From contig JADJXQ010000001.1 in the NCBI GenBank assembly GCA_016710335.1, positions 124,001 through 188,000 of the forward strand: a DNA stretch of 64,000 bases, in the 5' to 3' direction. Shown in pieces: positions 1 to 13,432 of the stretch. The notes beneath the pieces are model-generated. The model ran no database searches. It was given only the letters and a program-made list of their open reading frames with translations, and was not told the DNA's origin. Both the position numbers and the translations under genes were made by a program. Position 1 is the first letter of the stretch, and each line of letters begins with the position of its first letter. This DNA is from Rhodospirillales bacterium (GTDB lineage: Bacteria; Pseudomonadota; Alphaproteobacteria; Rhodospirillales; Defluviicoccaceae).

Positions 1-602
1 ACGGCTCGCCGTCCATGTCGTATCGGTCCGCGCGCGGCTTGCCAACCAAGAAGGAGCGGGCGGAGATCCTGTTGCTGGCGCTGGCGTCGCTGCTCGCCCG
101 CGGCGGCGAGCACCTGGCGCTGCTCGGCCGCGGCGAGACGCCGGCGCCGGGGCGGGCGGCGCTCCGGCGTATTGCCGAAAGCCTGTACGGAGACCACAGC
201 GAGACGGCGAGCATGCCGGCGCGGGAGTCGCTGCCGCGCTACAGTCGCATGGTCATCGTCGGCGACCTGCTGTCGCCGCTGCCGGACATCCAGCGGGCTC
301 TCGCCGCCTATGCGGCGCAAGGGGTGCGCGGCCACCTCCTTCAGATCCTCGACCCCGCCGAGGAGACATTGCCTTTTTCTGGCCGGGTGCGGTTTCAAGG
401 AATGGAAGGCGACGGCGACATGCTGATCGGGCGCGTCGAGGACGTACGCGCCGGGTATCGCGGCATGATGGCGACCCACAAGCAGGCGGTGGCAGATATC
501 GCGCGCGCCATCGGCTGGAGCCACGCCGTGCACCACACCAGCCAGCCGCCGCAGCCGGCGCTGCTCGCCCTCTATCTGGTCCTGTCTGAAACGGTCAAAT
601 GA
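1..602 (+). CDS. DUF58 domain protein, C-terminal part (cut by window edge)
   Basis: The reading frame is open from the first bases of the window, so the 5' end is missing and the first ATG (position 15) is internal. It sits in the SPSM segment that matches the D-x-S-x-S-M region of DUF58 proteins. The following stretch (K-x-E-R-A-E, then LALASLLARGGEHLALLG) is typical of the von Willebrand-like half of DUF58. The later IVGDLLSPLPDI strand and the LQILDPAEE segment also fit. DUF58 proteins usually act with a MoxR AAA+ ATPase in envelope or stress functions, but their exact role is not settled. It is followed after 15 bp by two membrane genes of the same cluster. The family is fairly sure; the function is inferred only. 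Confidence 0.85.
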   Translation, partial: GSPSMSYRSARGLPTKKERAEILLLALASLLARGGEHLALLGRGETPAPGRAALRRIAESLYGDHSETASMPARESLPRYSRMVIVGDLLSPLPDIQRALAAYAAQGVRGHLLQILDPAEETLPFSGRVRFQGMEGDGDMLIGRVEDVRAGYRGMMATHKQAVADIARAIGWSHAVHHTSQPPQPALLALYLVLSETVK

Positions 603-617
603 GGCTGTGACCCTCCG

Positions 618-3395
618 ATGTCGTTGCTGGGATCGCTGAGCTTTGCCGCCCCGACGGCCCTGTTGGCGCTGCTCACCCTGCCGGCGCTGTGGTGGCTGTT
701 GCGCGCCATGCCGCCGGCGCCGCGGCGCATCGACTTTCCGCCGGTGCGCCTCCTCGCCCAACTGGCGCCGAGCGAGGAGAGCGTGCAGCGCACGCCGCTG
801 TGGCTGGTGGCATTGCGCATGGTTCTGGCGGCGGCGGTCATTCTCGGCCTTGCGCACCCGATCATCGACGCCGCGGACCCGTTGCCTGGAACCGGGCCGG
901 TGATCATCGTCGTCGATGACGGCTGGGCGGCCGCCAACAATTGGCCAGCCCGGCTGGAGGCCATCAACGGACTCATCGACCAGGCCGAGCGCGAGCAGCG
1001 CGAGTTGCTGCTGATCCCCACCGCCGCCCAGCCCGAACGTACGCAGAGCGGCGGCCCGGCACCTGCTCTGACCCCCGACGCGGCGCGGGACCAGATGCGC
1101 GCGCTGCAGCCGAAACCGTGGCAACTGGCGCGCGCCAGTGCCGTAGAGGCGCTGCTCGCCGACCAGCGCCTGCGCGTCAAGCCGCCCGGCGCGGTATTCT
1201 GGCTGAGCAGCAGCCTGGACAGCGAACCCAGCCTTGGAGAGCTGGCTCGTTCTCTGCGCGCCTTCGGCGCCGTCACGGTGCTGCGTCCGGACGCGGGCGA
1301 TCTTCCGGTCGTTCTCCGGCCGCCGTCGGCCGGCGCCATGGCGTTGACGGTCACGGCAGAGCGCCCCGCACCGAGCCCCGGGGAGGTCACCGCGTGGGTG
1401 GACGCGGTCGGCGACGACGGTGCGCTGCTGGCCCGCCAGCCGCTGCGCTTTGCCGCCGGCGCCAAGCGGGCGGAAACCACGCTGGCGATGCCGGCGGAAC
1501 TGCGCAATCGGCTTACGCGGCTCGAGATCGACGGCCAGTCGACGGCAGCCGCGGTGATCCTGGTTGACGAGCGCTGGCGCCGCCGCCCCGTCGGCGTCGT
1601 CACCACCGACGGCAGCGGCGGCGACGCGGACCTGCCCCTGCTATCGAGCCTCTACTACCTGGGGCGTGCGCTGGAGCCTCTCGCCGAGGTGCGGCGCGGC
1701 GACATTGACGATCTTCTGGCGCGGGAACTGGCGGTGCTCATCCTCCCCGATGGCGACATTTCCGACCGCGACACGCGGGAACGCGTGCTGGGCTGGGTAC
1801 GCCGGGGTGGCATGCTGGTGCGCTTCGCCGGGCCGCGGTTGGCGCAGGCGCCGGACCAAGCCGCAGAATTCCGCGAGGATGCGCTGCTGCCGACGCCGCT
1901 GAGGGCCGGCGACCGCGCCCTCGGCGGCTCCCTCGCCTGGCGCCACGCCGCAGCGCTGGCGCCATTCGATCAGGACAGCCCCTTCCTCGGCCTGGACGTT
2001 CCGCCCGAGGTCCAGATCGAGCGCCAAGTGCTGGCCGAACCGGCGTTGCAGCCCGACCATCAGGTGTGGGCGCGGCTTGACGACCGGACGCCGCTGGTCA
2101 CGGCGGCGCGGCGCGACCAGGGCTGGCTGGTTCTGTTCCACACCACCGCCAACACCGACTGGTCCAATTTCGCCCTTTCCGGACTGTTCGTCGAAATGCT
2201 GGAGCGCCTCCTGGCGACCAGCCGCGGCGCGGGCGTCGCAGTCGACGGGCCGCCGCTGGCGCCGAAGCAGACCCTGGATGGCTTCGGACGCCTGCAGCAG
2301 CCGCCGCCTGACGCCCGTCCGGTTGCCGCCGCCGCGTTCGCCAGTACGAAGGTCGGGCCGAGTCATCCGCCAGGCTTCTACGGCAGCGAACGCGTGCGCC
2401 AGGCGCTCAATTTGTCCGGTGCCATTCCCAGCCTGCAGCCGCTTGCAGACCTCCCGGCCGACGTTCGCGAACAAGCCTACGAAGCGCGGACCGAGCGCGA
2501 TCTCCGTCCTTGGTTGCTGGGCGCAGCGTTGCTCCTGGCCCTCGCCGACCTGGTTGCCAGCATGATCATGCGCGGTCTGTTGCGGGTTCCGTTCAGTTGG
2601 GTCGGAGCGCGCGCCGCACGGTCCGGGGCCGCCGTGGCGTTCGCAACGGCATTGGCGGTGACGGGACCGCCGGCGGGCGCCGAGGAGGTCGTCGCCGACG
2701 GCAGCGCCATCCCCGCCGCCCTTACCACGCGGCTCGCGTATATCATCACCGGTGACGACGGGATCGATGATGCCAGCGAGGCCGGGCTGACCGGCCTCGC
2801 CGATGTCGTCAATCGGCGGACGTCGGCGACCCTGGGATCACCTGTCGGCGTCGATCCGGCGCGCGACGAACTGGCGTTCTATCCGCTGATCTACTGGCCG
2901 ATCTCTCCCGGAAGCAGCCCCCTTGACGAGACCGCCGCCGACGCCCTCCGGCACTACATGGCTGGCGGCGGCACCATCGTGTTCGACATGCGCGATCGCG
3001 GCGCCAGCATCCGCCTCAGTGGCTTGCGGGCGCTCGCCGAAACCCTTGACCTGCCGCCTTTGACGCCGGTGCCGGCCGACCACGTGCTGGCGCGGGCGTT
3101 CTATCTGCTGTCCGAGTTTCCGGGCCGGTGGAGCGGCGGCACCGTATGGGTGGAACGCGGCGGCGAGCAGAGCCGCGACGGCGTTACGTCGGTCGTTGTC
3201 GGCGGCCACGACTGGGCCGCGGCGTGGGCCGTCGATCCGGCGTCGCGGCCGATGTTCGCCGTGGTTCCCGGCGGCGACCGCCAGCGGGAGATGGCGTATC
3301 GCTTCGGCGTCAACCTGGTGATGCACGTGCTGACCGGCAACTACAAGGCGGACCAGGTCCATCTACCGGCGATCCTGGAGAGGCTCGGGCAGTGA
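618..3395 (+). CDS. Membrane protein with BatA-like N-terminus and C-terminal DUF4159
   Basis: This is a 925-residue protein. The N-terminus has two hydrophobic segments (about 8-28 and 60-80) in the arrangement of the aerotolerance/BatA N-terminal domain, with the DFPPVRLL segment between them. A vWA-like region follows (IIVVDDGW near 95), but a complete metal-ion site is not evident. More transmembrane segments lie near 630-652 and 664-685. The last third, from about 705 (ITGDDGIDDASEAGL onward), fits DUF4159, a glutamine-amidotransferase-like fold. It lies 15 bp after the DUF58 gene and overlaps the next gene by 4 bp, so the three are likely one operon. The biochemical role is unknown; a part in envelope integrity or protein-complex assembly is only inferred from MoxR-type neighbourhoods. 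Confidence 0.85.
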   Translation: MSLLGSLSFAAPTALLALLTLPALWWLLRAMPPAPRRIDFPPVRLLAQLAPSEESVQRTPLWLVALRMVLAAAVILGLAHPIIDAADPLPGTGPVIIVVDDGWAAANNWPARLEAINGLIDQAEREQRELLLIPTAAQPERTQSGGPAPALTPDAARDQMRALQPKPWQLARASAVEALLADQRLRVKPPGAVFWLSSSLDSEPSLGELARSLRAFGAVTVLRPDAGDLPVVLRPPSAGAMALTVTAERPAPSPGEVTAWVDAVGDDGALLARQPLRFAAGAKRAETTLAMPAELRNRLTRLEIDGQSTAAAVILVDERWRRRPVGVVTTDGSGGDADLPLLSSLYYLGRALEPLAEVRRGDIDDLLARELAVLILPDGDISDRDTRERVLGWVRRGGMLVRFAGPRLAQAPDQAAEFREDALLPTPLRAGDRALGGSLAWRHAAALAPFDQDSPFLGLDVPPEVQIERQVLAEPALQPDHQVWARLDDRTPLVTAARRDQGWLVLFHTTANTDWSNFALSGLFVEMLERLLATSRGAGVAVDGPPLAPKQTLDGFGRLQQPPPDARPVAAAAFASTKVGPSHPPGFYGSERVRQALNLSGAIPSLQPLADLPADVREQAYEARTERDLRPWLLGAALLLALADLVASMIMRGLLRVPFSWVGARAARSGAAVAFATALAVTGPPAGAEEVVADGSAIPAALTTRLAYIITGDDGIDDASEAGLTGLADVVNRRTSATLGSPVGVDPARDELAFYPLIYWPISPGSSPLDETAADALRHYMAGGGTIVFDMRDRGASIRLSGLRALAETLDLPPLTPVPADHVLARAFYLLSEFPGRWSGGTVWVERGGEQSRDGVTSVVVGGHDWAAAWAVDPASRPMFAVVPGGDRQREMAYRFGVNLVMHVLTGNYKADQVHLPAILERLGQ

Positions 3396-5488
3396 GCCTC
3401 GATATCGTCCTGCATCCTCTGCTCCCGTGGCCGCTGATCGCCGTTATCGCCGCCGCGACCCTGATGCTGACCGCGATCCTGGCGATCCAGCGCGCCCGCG
3501 GGTGGCCGTTTCGGGTCCTGGCATTGATGGCGCTGATGGCCGCGACGCTGAACCCGGGCGTGCTCAACGAGAGCCGCGAGGCCCGGCCCGATCTGGTGAT
3601 CGTCGTGGTTGACGACTCGCCCAGTCAGCGCATCGGTGACCGCCCTCGGCAATCGGCAGAGGCGCTCGCCGACCTTCAGCAGAAACTGGCGCGCTTCGAC
3701 AATATCGACGTCCGCGTCGTCCGCAGCGACGGCGGCGGCGGGCAGGACGGAACCCACCTGTTCGACAGCGTGTCGGCGACGCTGGCGGCCGAGACCGGCG
3801 ACCGCCTCGCGGGGATCGTCATGATCACGGACGGCCAGGTCGAGGACGCTCCCAACGACGACGCGGCGCTGCCAGGTCCGCTGCACGTCATCCTGACCGG
3901 CGCCCCGGAAGAGGCGGATCGACGCTTGGTCATCGACGAGGCTCCCGCCTACACCCTCGTCGGCTCCACGGTGCGGGTGCTGTTCCGCGTCGACGACGGC
4001 CGGCCGCAGCGACGCACCGACACGCCGAAAATCGCCCGCGTGCGGGTTCGGGTGGATGGCCAGGAAGCGGAGTCGCTGGCCGTCGAGGCCGGGCGTCCTC
4101 AGGCGTATGACCTTGTGCTGCGCCACGCCGGGGCGACCATCATCGAGTTTGAGGCCGAAGCGGTGGCGGGCGAGCTGTCATCCGCCAACAACCGCGCCGT
4201 CGTCACGGTTCAAGGGGTGCGCGACCGGCTGAACGTACTGCTGATCTCCGGTCAGCCCCATCCGGGGGAGCGGCTGTGGCGCAACATGCTCAAGTCCGAC
4301 CCAGCGGTCGATCTGGTCCACTTCACCATTCTGAGGCCGCCCGACACGGAGGAGTTCGCATCCGTCGACGAGCTGTCGCTGATCGCCTTCCCGGTGCAGG
4401 AGCTGTTCGAAGAAAAGCTCTACGATTTCGACCTGGTGATCTTCGATCGCTACCTGATGCGCGGTGTCCTGCCGTTCCGCTACCTGACGACGGTCTCCGA
4501 CTATGTGCGCGACGGCGGCGCGCTGTTGCTGGCGGTCGGCCCCGAATTTGCCGGACCGGACAGCCTCTACCGGACGCCTCTGGGCGAAGCGATGCCGGCC
4601 GCGCCGACCGGGCGCATCGTCGAGCAGGCGTATCGTCCAACCGTCTCGGCGCTCGGCCGGCGTCATCCCGTGACGTCGGCGCTGCCCGGCGAAATGCCGA
4701 TGGGCGACGCCCTTCAGGGCGGCGAGAACGGGTTCGACGAGCCCGGTTGGGGTCAATGGTTCCGGCTGATCGAAGCTGAGGCGCGCTCCGGCGCGGTGTT
4801 GATGACCGGCGCCGGCGGCCGACCTTTGCTGGCCGTAGAGCGCATCGGCGCCGGCCGTATCGCCCAGTTGTTGAGCGATCAACTGTGGCTGTGGGCGCGC
4901 GGCTACGATGGCGGCGGTCCGGACGCCGAACTGGTTCGCCGTCTGGTGCACTGGCTGATGCAGGAGCCGGAGTTGGAGGAGGAGCAGCTCAACGCCTCGG
5001 TCGACGACGGGCAGCTTCTCGTGGAACGCAGGAGCCTGGATTTGCAAGCGGCGGAAATCATCGTCACCGCGCCCTCCGGCGCCGAGCAGCGGATGATGGT
5101 GGAGCCCGGCGACGACGGGATCGGGCGGGCGGAGGTGCCGGCGCTCGAGACCGGGCTATACCGGATCGACGACGGCAAGGCCACGGCGCTGGCCGCCAGC
5201 GGCCGCATCGATAGCCGCGAGGACGCCGATCTGCGGGCGACCGAAGGGCGGCTGCGCCCGGTGGTGGAGGCATCGGAAGGCGGGCTGTTCTGGGCGATCG
5301 ACGGCAAACCGGACGTGCGCCGCGTCCAACCGGGACGCGCGGCGGCGGGCCTCGACTGGCTCGGGCTGCGGCGCAAGGACCAGTCGGTCGTCACTGCCGT
5401 CAGCGAGGTGCCGTTGCTGCCGGCCCTGTTGAGCCTCGCATTCGCACTGGCCGCGCTCGCCGGCGCCTGGTGGCGCGAGGGCCGCTGA
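3392..5488 (+). CDS. Membrane protein with vWA-like and amidotransferase-like domains
   Basis: This is a 698-residue protein starting at a GTG that overlaps the previous stop codon (GTGA). An open frame also exists upstream, but the coupled GTG places the start directly before the first membrane segment. Transmembrane segments are near residues 9-30 and 38-54 and at the C-terminus (about 672-692). After the second one comes a vWA-like strand with a DDSPSQ motif. The middle (LNVLLISGQPHPGERLW onward) resembles the class I glutamine-amidotransferase-like fold seen in such proteins, without an obvious catalytic Cys-His pair. It belongs to the same cluster as the DUF58 and DUF4159 genes and ends tail to tail with glgB. 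No specific function can be given. Confidence 0.8.
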   Translation: MSLDIVLHPLLPWPLIAVIAAATLMLTAILAIQRARGWPFRVLALMALMAATLNPGVLNESREARPDLVIVVVDDSPSQRIGDRPRQSAEALADLQQKLARFDNIDVRVVRSDGGGGQDGTHLFDSVSATLAAETGDRLAGIVMITDGQVEDAPNDDAALPGPLHVILTGAPEEADRRLVIDEAPAYTLVGSTVRVLFRVDDGRPQRRTDTPKIARVRVRVDGQEAESLAVEAGRPQAYDLVLRHAGATIIEFEAEAVAGELSSANNRAVVTVQGVRDRLNVLLISGQPHPGERLWRNMLKSDPAVDLVHFTILRPPDTEEFASVDELSLIAFPVQELFEEKLYDFDLVIFDRYLMRGVLPFRYLTTVSDYVRDGGALLLAVGPEFAGPDSLYRTPLGEAMPAAPTGRIVEQAYRPTVSALGRRHPVTSALPGEMPMGDALQGGENGFDEPGWGQWFRLIEAEARSGAVLMTGAGGRPLLAVERIGAGRIAQLLSDQLWLWARGYDGGGPDAELVRRLVHWLMQEPELEEEQLNASVDDGQLLVERRSLDLQAAEIIVTAPSGAEQRMMVEPGDDGIGRAEVPALETGLYRIDDGKATALAASGRIDSREDADLRATEGRLRPVVEASEGGLFWAIDGKPDVRRVQPGRAAAGLDWLGLRRKDQSVVTAVSEVPLLPALLSLAFALAALAGAWWREGR

Positions 5489-5509
5489 CCGGGTGCGTGC
5501 TGCGGCGCC

Positions 5510-7723
5510 CTACGTGTTGTCGCGCTTGGGGATGAGGACGAGGGCGGCGAGCGGCGGCAGGGTGAGCTCGAGGCAGAACGGGCGATCGTGGCAGCTCACC
5601 GGTTTGGCGCGAACCATGCCGGCGTTGCCGACGTCGCTGCCGTTATAGACCGACGAGTCGGTGTTCAGGCGCTCGACATAGAGGCCACCCTCCGGCACGC
5701 CGATGCGGTAGCCGCGCCGCACGATCGGCGTGAAATTGCACACCACGATTGCCCAATCGCGCGAGTCCCGCCCCTTGCGAATGAACGAGATGACGCTCGC
5801 GTCCACGTCGGTGCAGTCGATCCACTCGAAGCCGTCCGGCTCGCAATCGAGTTCATGCAAAGCCGAAAGCTCGCGGTACATCCGATTGAGGTCCTGCATC
5901 AAATTGCGGATGCCGGCATGTTGGGGATCGTCGAGCAGGTGCCAATCGAGGCTGGAGTTGTGGTCCCATTCGCGTTCCTGCCCGAACTCGCCGCCCATGA
6001 ACAGCAGTTTCTTGCCGGGGTGGGTCCACATGAACGCGTAATACACGCGGAGGCTTGCAAAGCGTTGCCAGCGGTCGCCCGGCATCTTGCCGACCAGCGA
6101 GGCCTTGCCGTGCACCACCTCGTCGTGGCTCAGCGGCAGCGTGAAATTCTCGCTGAATGCGTACATGATGCCGAACGTCAGGCGGTCGTGGATGTACTTG
6201 CGGAACACCGGGTCGCGGCTGATGTAGCCGAGGGTGTCGTTCATCCACCCCATGTTCCATTTGTAGCCGAAGCCGAGCCCGCCGAGGTAGGTCGGCCGCG
6301 ACACCATCGGCCACGACGTGGACTCCTCGGCGAAGGTCGCGATGTCGGGATGCTGCTGGTACAGCACCTCGTTGAGGCGGCGCAGAAACGCCACTGCCTC
6401 GAGGTTCTCATTGCCGCCACGCTGGTTCGGCACCCACTCGCCGGCGCGGCGGCTGTAGTCCAGGTACAGCATCGAGGCGACCGCATCGACGCGCAGCCCG
6501 TCGATGTGATACTCCTGGACCCAGAACAGGGCGTTGTTGAGCAGGTAATCCGAGACTTCGAAGCGGCCGTAATTGTAGATCAGCGTGCCCCAGTCCTTGT
6601 GTCGGCCCTGGCGCGGGTCCGCATGTTCGTAGAGGTTGGTGCCGTCGAAATAGCCGAGCCCATGGGGGTCGGTCGGAAAATGGCCGGGGACCCAGTCGAG
6701 GATGACGCCCAACCCGGCTTGGTGGCAGCGGTCGACGAAATTGCGGAATTCGTCGGGCCGCCCGAAGCGGCTGGTCGGCGCGAACAGACCTAGCGGCTGG
6801 TAGCCCCACGAGCCGTCGAACGGGTGCTCGGTCACCGGCAACAATTCGATGTGGGTAAAGCCGAGGTCCTTGACGTAAGGAACCAGCGTCTCGGCCAGTT
6901 CCTCGTAGGTCAGATACGCGTTGGCGCGGTCGCGCCGCCGGCGCCACGAGCCGAGGTGAACCTCGTAGATAGAGATCGGCGCATCGTGCGCGACCCTGCG
7001 GCCGCGCTCCTTCATCCAGGCGCCGTCGGCCCACTGGTAGCGGCCGAGGTCATAAACGATGCCGGCGGTGCCAGGCGCCTGCTCGCAGAAAAACGCGAAC
7101 GGGTCGAGCTTGAGGGAGAGAAGCTCCCCCTTGCGGGTCGCGATCTCGTACTTGTAGAGTTCTCCCTCCCGCACCCCCGGAATGAAAATCTCCCAGACGC
7201 CGCACTCCGCCCGGAAGCGCATGGGATGACGGCGGCCGTCCCAGTCGTTGAAGCCGCCGACGACGCTGACCCGGAGCGCGTTCGGGGCCCACACGGCAAA
7301 GCCGACGCCGTGTATGCCGTCGATCACCATGGCATGGGCGCCGAGCTTCTCGTCGAGGCGAAGATGCTGACCTTCGGCGATAAGATACACGTCCATCTCG
7401 CCGAGGATCGGGGGAAAGCGATAGCAGTCCTCCAACTCGGTCTCGACATCGCCGTTGGAAATCCGCAAGCGGTACGGGAACGGCCGCTCGCAGCCGTCGA
7501 TCGGCCCGGCGAAGAGCCCGGCCTTGTGCACCCGCGGCAACTCGGCGACCGTCCGGTTGGTCTTGGCATTGACGACCCAGGCGCGCTGCGCGTGCGGCAG
7601 GAATGCCCGCACGACGATGTCGCTGTCCGCGGCGTTGTGGTGCATGCCGAGAAACGAAAACGGATCCGCATGCTTGGCGGATACGATCTTCTCGACCTGC
7701 TGTTGCACCTGCAATGGCGTCAT
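5510..7723 (-). CDS. glgB: 1,4-alpha-glucan branching enzyme
   Basis: GlgB cuts alpha-1,4-glucan chains and re-attaches them by alpha-1,6 links, the last step of glycogen synthesis. The 737 residues match the family length. A CBM48 segment (AVWAPNALRVSVVGGFNDW) lies near residue 145. All four GH13 motifs are present: DWVPGHFP, GLRVDAVASM with the nucleophile Asp near 411, FAEESTSWP with the acid Glu near 463, and PLSHDEVVHG near 530. It is the last gene of the glgM-amylase-glgE-treS/mak-glgB operon and starts 68 bp after treS-mak. No clear Shine-Dalgarno sequence precedes the ATG, which follows a run of seven T. Identification is secure. Confidence 0.97.
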   Translation of the reverse strand: MTPLQVQQQVEKIVSAKHADPFSFLGMHHNAADSDIVVRAFLPHAQRAWVVNAKTNRTVAELPRVHKAGLFAGPIDGCERPFPYRLRISNGDVETELEDCYRFPPILGEMDVYLIAEGQHLRLDEKLGAHAMVIDGIHGVGFAVWAPNALRVSVVGGFNDWDGRRHPMRFRAECGVWEIFIPGVREGELYKYEIATRKGELLSLKLDPFAFFCEQAPGTAGIVYDLGRYQWADGAWMKERGRRVAHDAPISIYEVHLGSWRRRRDRANAYLTYEELAETLVPYVKDLGFTHIELLPVTEHPFDGSWGYQPLGLFAPTSRFGRPDEFRNFVDRCHQAGLGVILDWVPGHFPTDPHGLGYFDGTNLYEHADPRQGRHKDWGTLIYNYGRFEVSDYLLNNALFWVQEYHIDGLRVDAVASMLYLDYSRRAGEWVPNQRGGNENLEAVAFLRRLNEVLYQQHPDIATFAEESTSWPMVSRPTYLGGLGFGYKWNMGWMNDTLGYISRDPVFRKYIHDRLTFGIMYAFSENFTLPLSHDEVVHGKASLVGKMPGDRWQRFASLRVYYAFMWTHPGKKLLFMGGEFGQEREWDHNSSLDWHLLDDPQHAGIRNLMQDLNRMYRELSALHELDCEPDGFEWIDCTDVDASVISFIRKGRDSRDWAIVVCNFTPIVRRGYRIGVPEGGLYVERLNTDSSVYNGSDVGNAGMVRAKPVSCHDRPFCLELTLPPLAALVLIPKRDNT

Positions 7724-7791
7724 GAAAAAAACATACTCTGATTGGCTTGCCGAAGGCGATACCGGTTAAACGGGGAGAGGTCGAAAACGGA

Positions 7792-11100
<3,309 letters not shown>

Positions 11101-11205
11101 TGTCCTCTCAGCGGCGCGCTCGCGAAATGCGCAGTCGCTGTACGTTAACGTTTGGTCCTGTACACATGTGACGTCTTAGAGGGGCCGCCCGATTCCGCCT
11201 AGGTC

Positions 11206-13395
11206 CTAGGGTCCGTACGGAATGTCGCCGAGGCGCCGGACCCGAAAGATCTCGCAAGGGTTCAGGTACGGATCGAGGCGCACCCAGTGGGTAGATCCGC
11301 GCCATTCCAGCCGTCGTCCGCTGAACAACTCCTCCGCAACGAACAGGTCGCCGTCCCCGAGGCCCATCTCGGCGAGCGGGAAACTGACGTAGGACTCATG
11401 CGTGCTGAACGGATCGACGTTGACCACGACGAACACCATGTTCGACCGGTCGCCGGTCATCTTGCCGTAGAACAGCACACTGTCGTCGGAGGAGGAGTAA
11501 AAGCGCAAGTTGTGCAACTCATGCAGCGCCGGGTTCTCGCTGCGGATGCCATTCAGCTTGGTAATGTAGTCCTTGATATTGCCGTCCCGATCCCAATCCC
11601 AGACCTTGTACTCGTACTTCTCCGAATTCAGGTACTCCTCCTTGCCGGCGATGGGCGTCGCTTCACACAGTTCGAAGCCGTTATAGATGCCGTAGACGCT
11701 CGATAGCGTCGCAGCCAGCACCACGCGGATCATATGCGCCGGCCGGCCGCCGGTCTGCAGGTAGGGCGGGTTGATGTCCGGCGTGTTGGTGAAGAACATC
11801 GGCCGGGCGAACTCCCGCACCGGACTCTCTACCCACTCTGTCAGGAACTCGGTCAGCTCCTGCTTGGTGTGCCGCCACGTGAAATACGTGTACGACTGGG
11901 TGAAGCCGACCTTGGCCATCATGTAGAGCATCGGCGGCCGAGTGAACGCCTCGGCGAGGAAGATCGTCTCCGGATAGCGGCTCTGAACGTCGCGGATCAT
12001 CCACTCCCAGAACGGGACCGGCTTGGTGTGGGGATTGTCGACCCGGAAGATCTTGACGCCCTGCTCGACCCAGAATTCGACGACCGACTTGAGCTCCTCC
12101 CACAGAGACTTCCAATGCTCATTGTAGAAATCGACGTTGACGATGTCCTGGTATTTCTTGGGCGGATTCTCGGCGTACTTGATGCTGCCGTCGGGGCGGA
12201 ACAGGAACCACTCCGGATGTTCCTTGACCCACGGGTGGTCCGGCGAGCACTGGATGGCGAAGTCCATCGCCACCTCCATGCCGTGCCGGTGGCAGGCGGC
12301 GACGAAACTGCGAAACTCCTCCAGAGTGCCCAGCTCAGGGTTGATCGCCTTGTGCCCTCCCTCGTCGGAGCCGATGGCGTACGGACTGCCGGGATCGTCG
12401 GGCCCGGCCTCGAGGGTGTTGTTCTTGCCCTTGCGGAACGCCTTGCCGATCGGATGGTGCGGCGGGAAATAAATGACGTCGAAGCCCATCGCCCGGATCT
12501 CCGGCAAGCGTGCTTCGCATTCGGCAAAGGTGGCGCTGCGGCCGGGTTCGGTTCCCTGGGAGCGCAGGAACATTTCGTACCAGGCGGCGTAGCGGGCGCC
12601 GATGCGATCGACGACCACCTCGTATTCCCGGTCACAGCGGATGGCGGTGCTGTAGTCGGGCCAGCGCCCCACCACGTTCCGGACGTCGGAGGCCAGCATC
12701 AGGCTGCCGCGACCGCCGCTATCCATGCCGTTGAGCGTCTTTACGGCAGCGTCGAGCCACTCGCGGTCGCGGCCCGTGGCGCGCGCCACCGCTTCGTCCA
12801 GGTATTCGCGGCCTTCGATCAGGTCGACATCGACGTTCTGCCCCGCCGCGAGCTTCTTTTCGACGCCGAGTGCCCATGATTCGTAGACGTCGGTCCAAGC
12901 CTCTACGGCGAAGACGTAGCGGGTGTTGGCGTAGAGGCCGACGGAACCGGTCCACTGGGCGAGGCCGAAGTTGACCTCGGTCATCGACGCGCGGTGCCAC
13001 TCGCTCTCGCCCTGCCGCCGGTAGACGACATCGGCGCGGAGCTTGTCGTGACCTTCGCGGAAGATCTCCGCGGTGACGATCAGGGTGTCGCCGACCGTGC
13101 GCTTGACGGGAAAGCGACCGTCGTCGACGCTCGGCTGTACGTTCTGGATGACGATCGAGCGGCTGACGGGGGGCTGCTCGAGGCCGAGAAACAGCCGATC
13201 AGCGCGACCGCGCGCCGATTCGTCCTTGTGGGTGTGGGACATCCCATCGCCGCTCGCAGAGGGCGCGCCGGAACCGCCCGCGACCATGTCTCGCACTGCC
13301 TTGGCTGCGGATGTTGCTCGCTGCCGAGCCGGGACCTTCTTACGGTCGCCCGTCTCGGCCGCTGGCCGGCCCGCGTCGTTGTCGTCGGCGCTCAT
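11206..13395 (-). CDS. glgE: Alpha-1,4-glucan:maltose-1-phosphate maltosyltransferase
   Basis: GlgE (GH13_3) transfers maltosyl units from alpha-maltose-1-phosphate to glucan chains. The chosen start at 13395 gives 729 residues and has AAGGGGAG about 10 bases upstream. A longer in-frame start at 13470 would run into the end of the preceding gene and add an unconserved leader. The first 60 residues are polar and low in complexity. The DUF3416-type N-terminal domain follows, then the catalytic barrel with FRVDNPHTKP (nucleophile Asp near 451) and FLAEAFTRPP (acid Glu near 480). The C-terminal end is typical of the family. Its neighbours (GlgM, TreS-Mak, GlgB) supply and use the same metabolite. 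Identification is secure. Confidence 0.96.
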   Translation of the reverse strand: MSADDNDAGRPAAETGDRKKVPARQRATSAAKAVRDMVAGGSGAPSASGDGMSHTHKDESARGRADRLFLGLEQPPVSRSIVIQNVQPSVDDGRFPVKRTVGDTLIVTAEIFREGHDKLRADVVYRRQGESEWHRASMTEVNFGLAQWTGSVGLYANTRYVFAVEAWTDVYESWALGVEKKLAAGQNVDVDLIEGREYLDEAVARATGRDREWLDAAVKTLNGMDSGGRGSLMLASDVRNVVGRWPDYSTAIRCDREYEVVVDRIGARYAAWYEMFLRSQGTEPGRSATFAECEARLPEIRAMGFDVIYFPPHHPIGKAFRKGKNNTLEAGPDDPGSPYAIGSDEGGHKAINPELGTLEEFRSFVAACHRHGMEVAMDFAIQCSPDHPWVKEHPEWFLFRPDGSIKYAENPPKKYQDIVNVDFYNEHWKSLWEELKSVVEFWVEQGVKIFRVDNPHTKPVPFWEWMIRDVQSRYPETIFLAEAFTRPPMLYMMAKVGFTQSYTYFTWRHTKQELTEFLTEWVESPVREFARPMFFTNTPDINPPYLQTGGRPAHMIRVVLAATLSSVYGIYNGFELCEATPIAGKEEYLNSEKYEYKVWDWDRDGNIKDYITKLNGIRSENPALHELHNLRFYSSSDDSVLFYGKMTGDRSNMVFVVVNVDPFSTHESYVSFPLAEMGLGDGDLFVAEELFSGRRLEWRGSTHWVRLDPYLNPCEIFRVRRLGDIPYGP

Positions 13396-13432
13396 CTTTC
13401 GTGCTCCCCTTTCCCTGCGGCGGCAGAACCCG

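Noticed and set aside
3128..3391. Upstream extension of the third gene in the DUF58 cluster
   Set aside because: It lies wholly inside the DUF4159 gene in another frame; the overlapping GTG start before the membrane segment is far more plausible.
11142..11151. ACGTTAACGT palindrome between glgE and treS-mak
   Set aside because: A single 10-bp palindrome without a partner site or promoter is expected by chance at this length.
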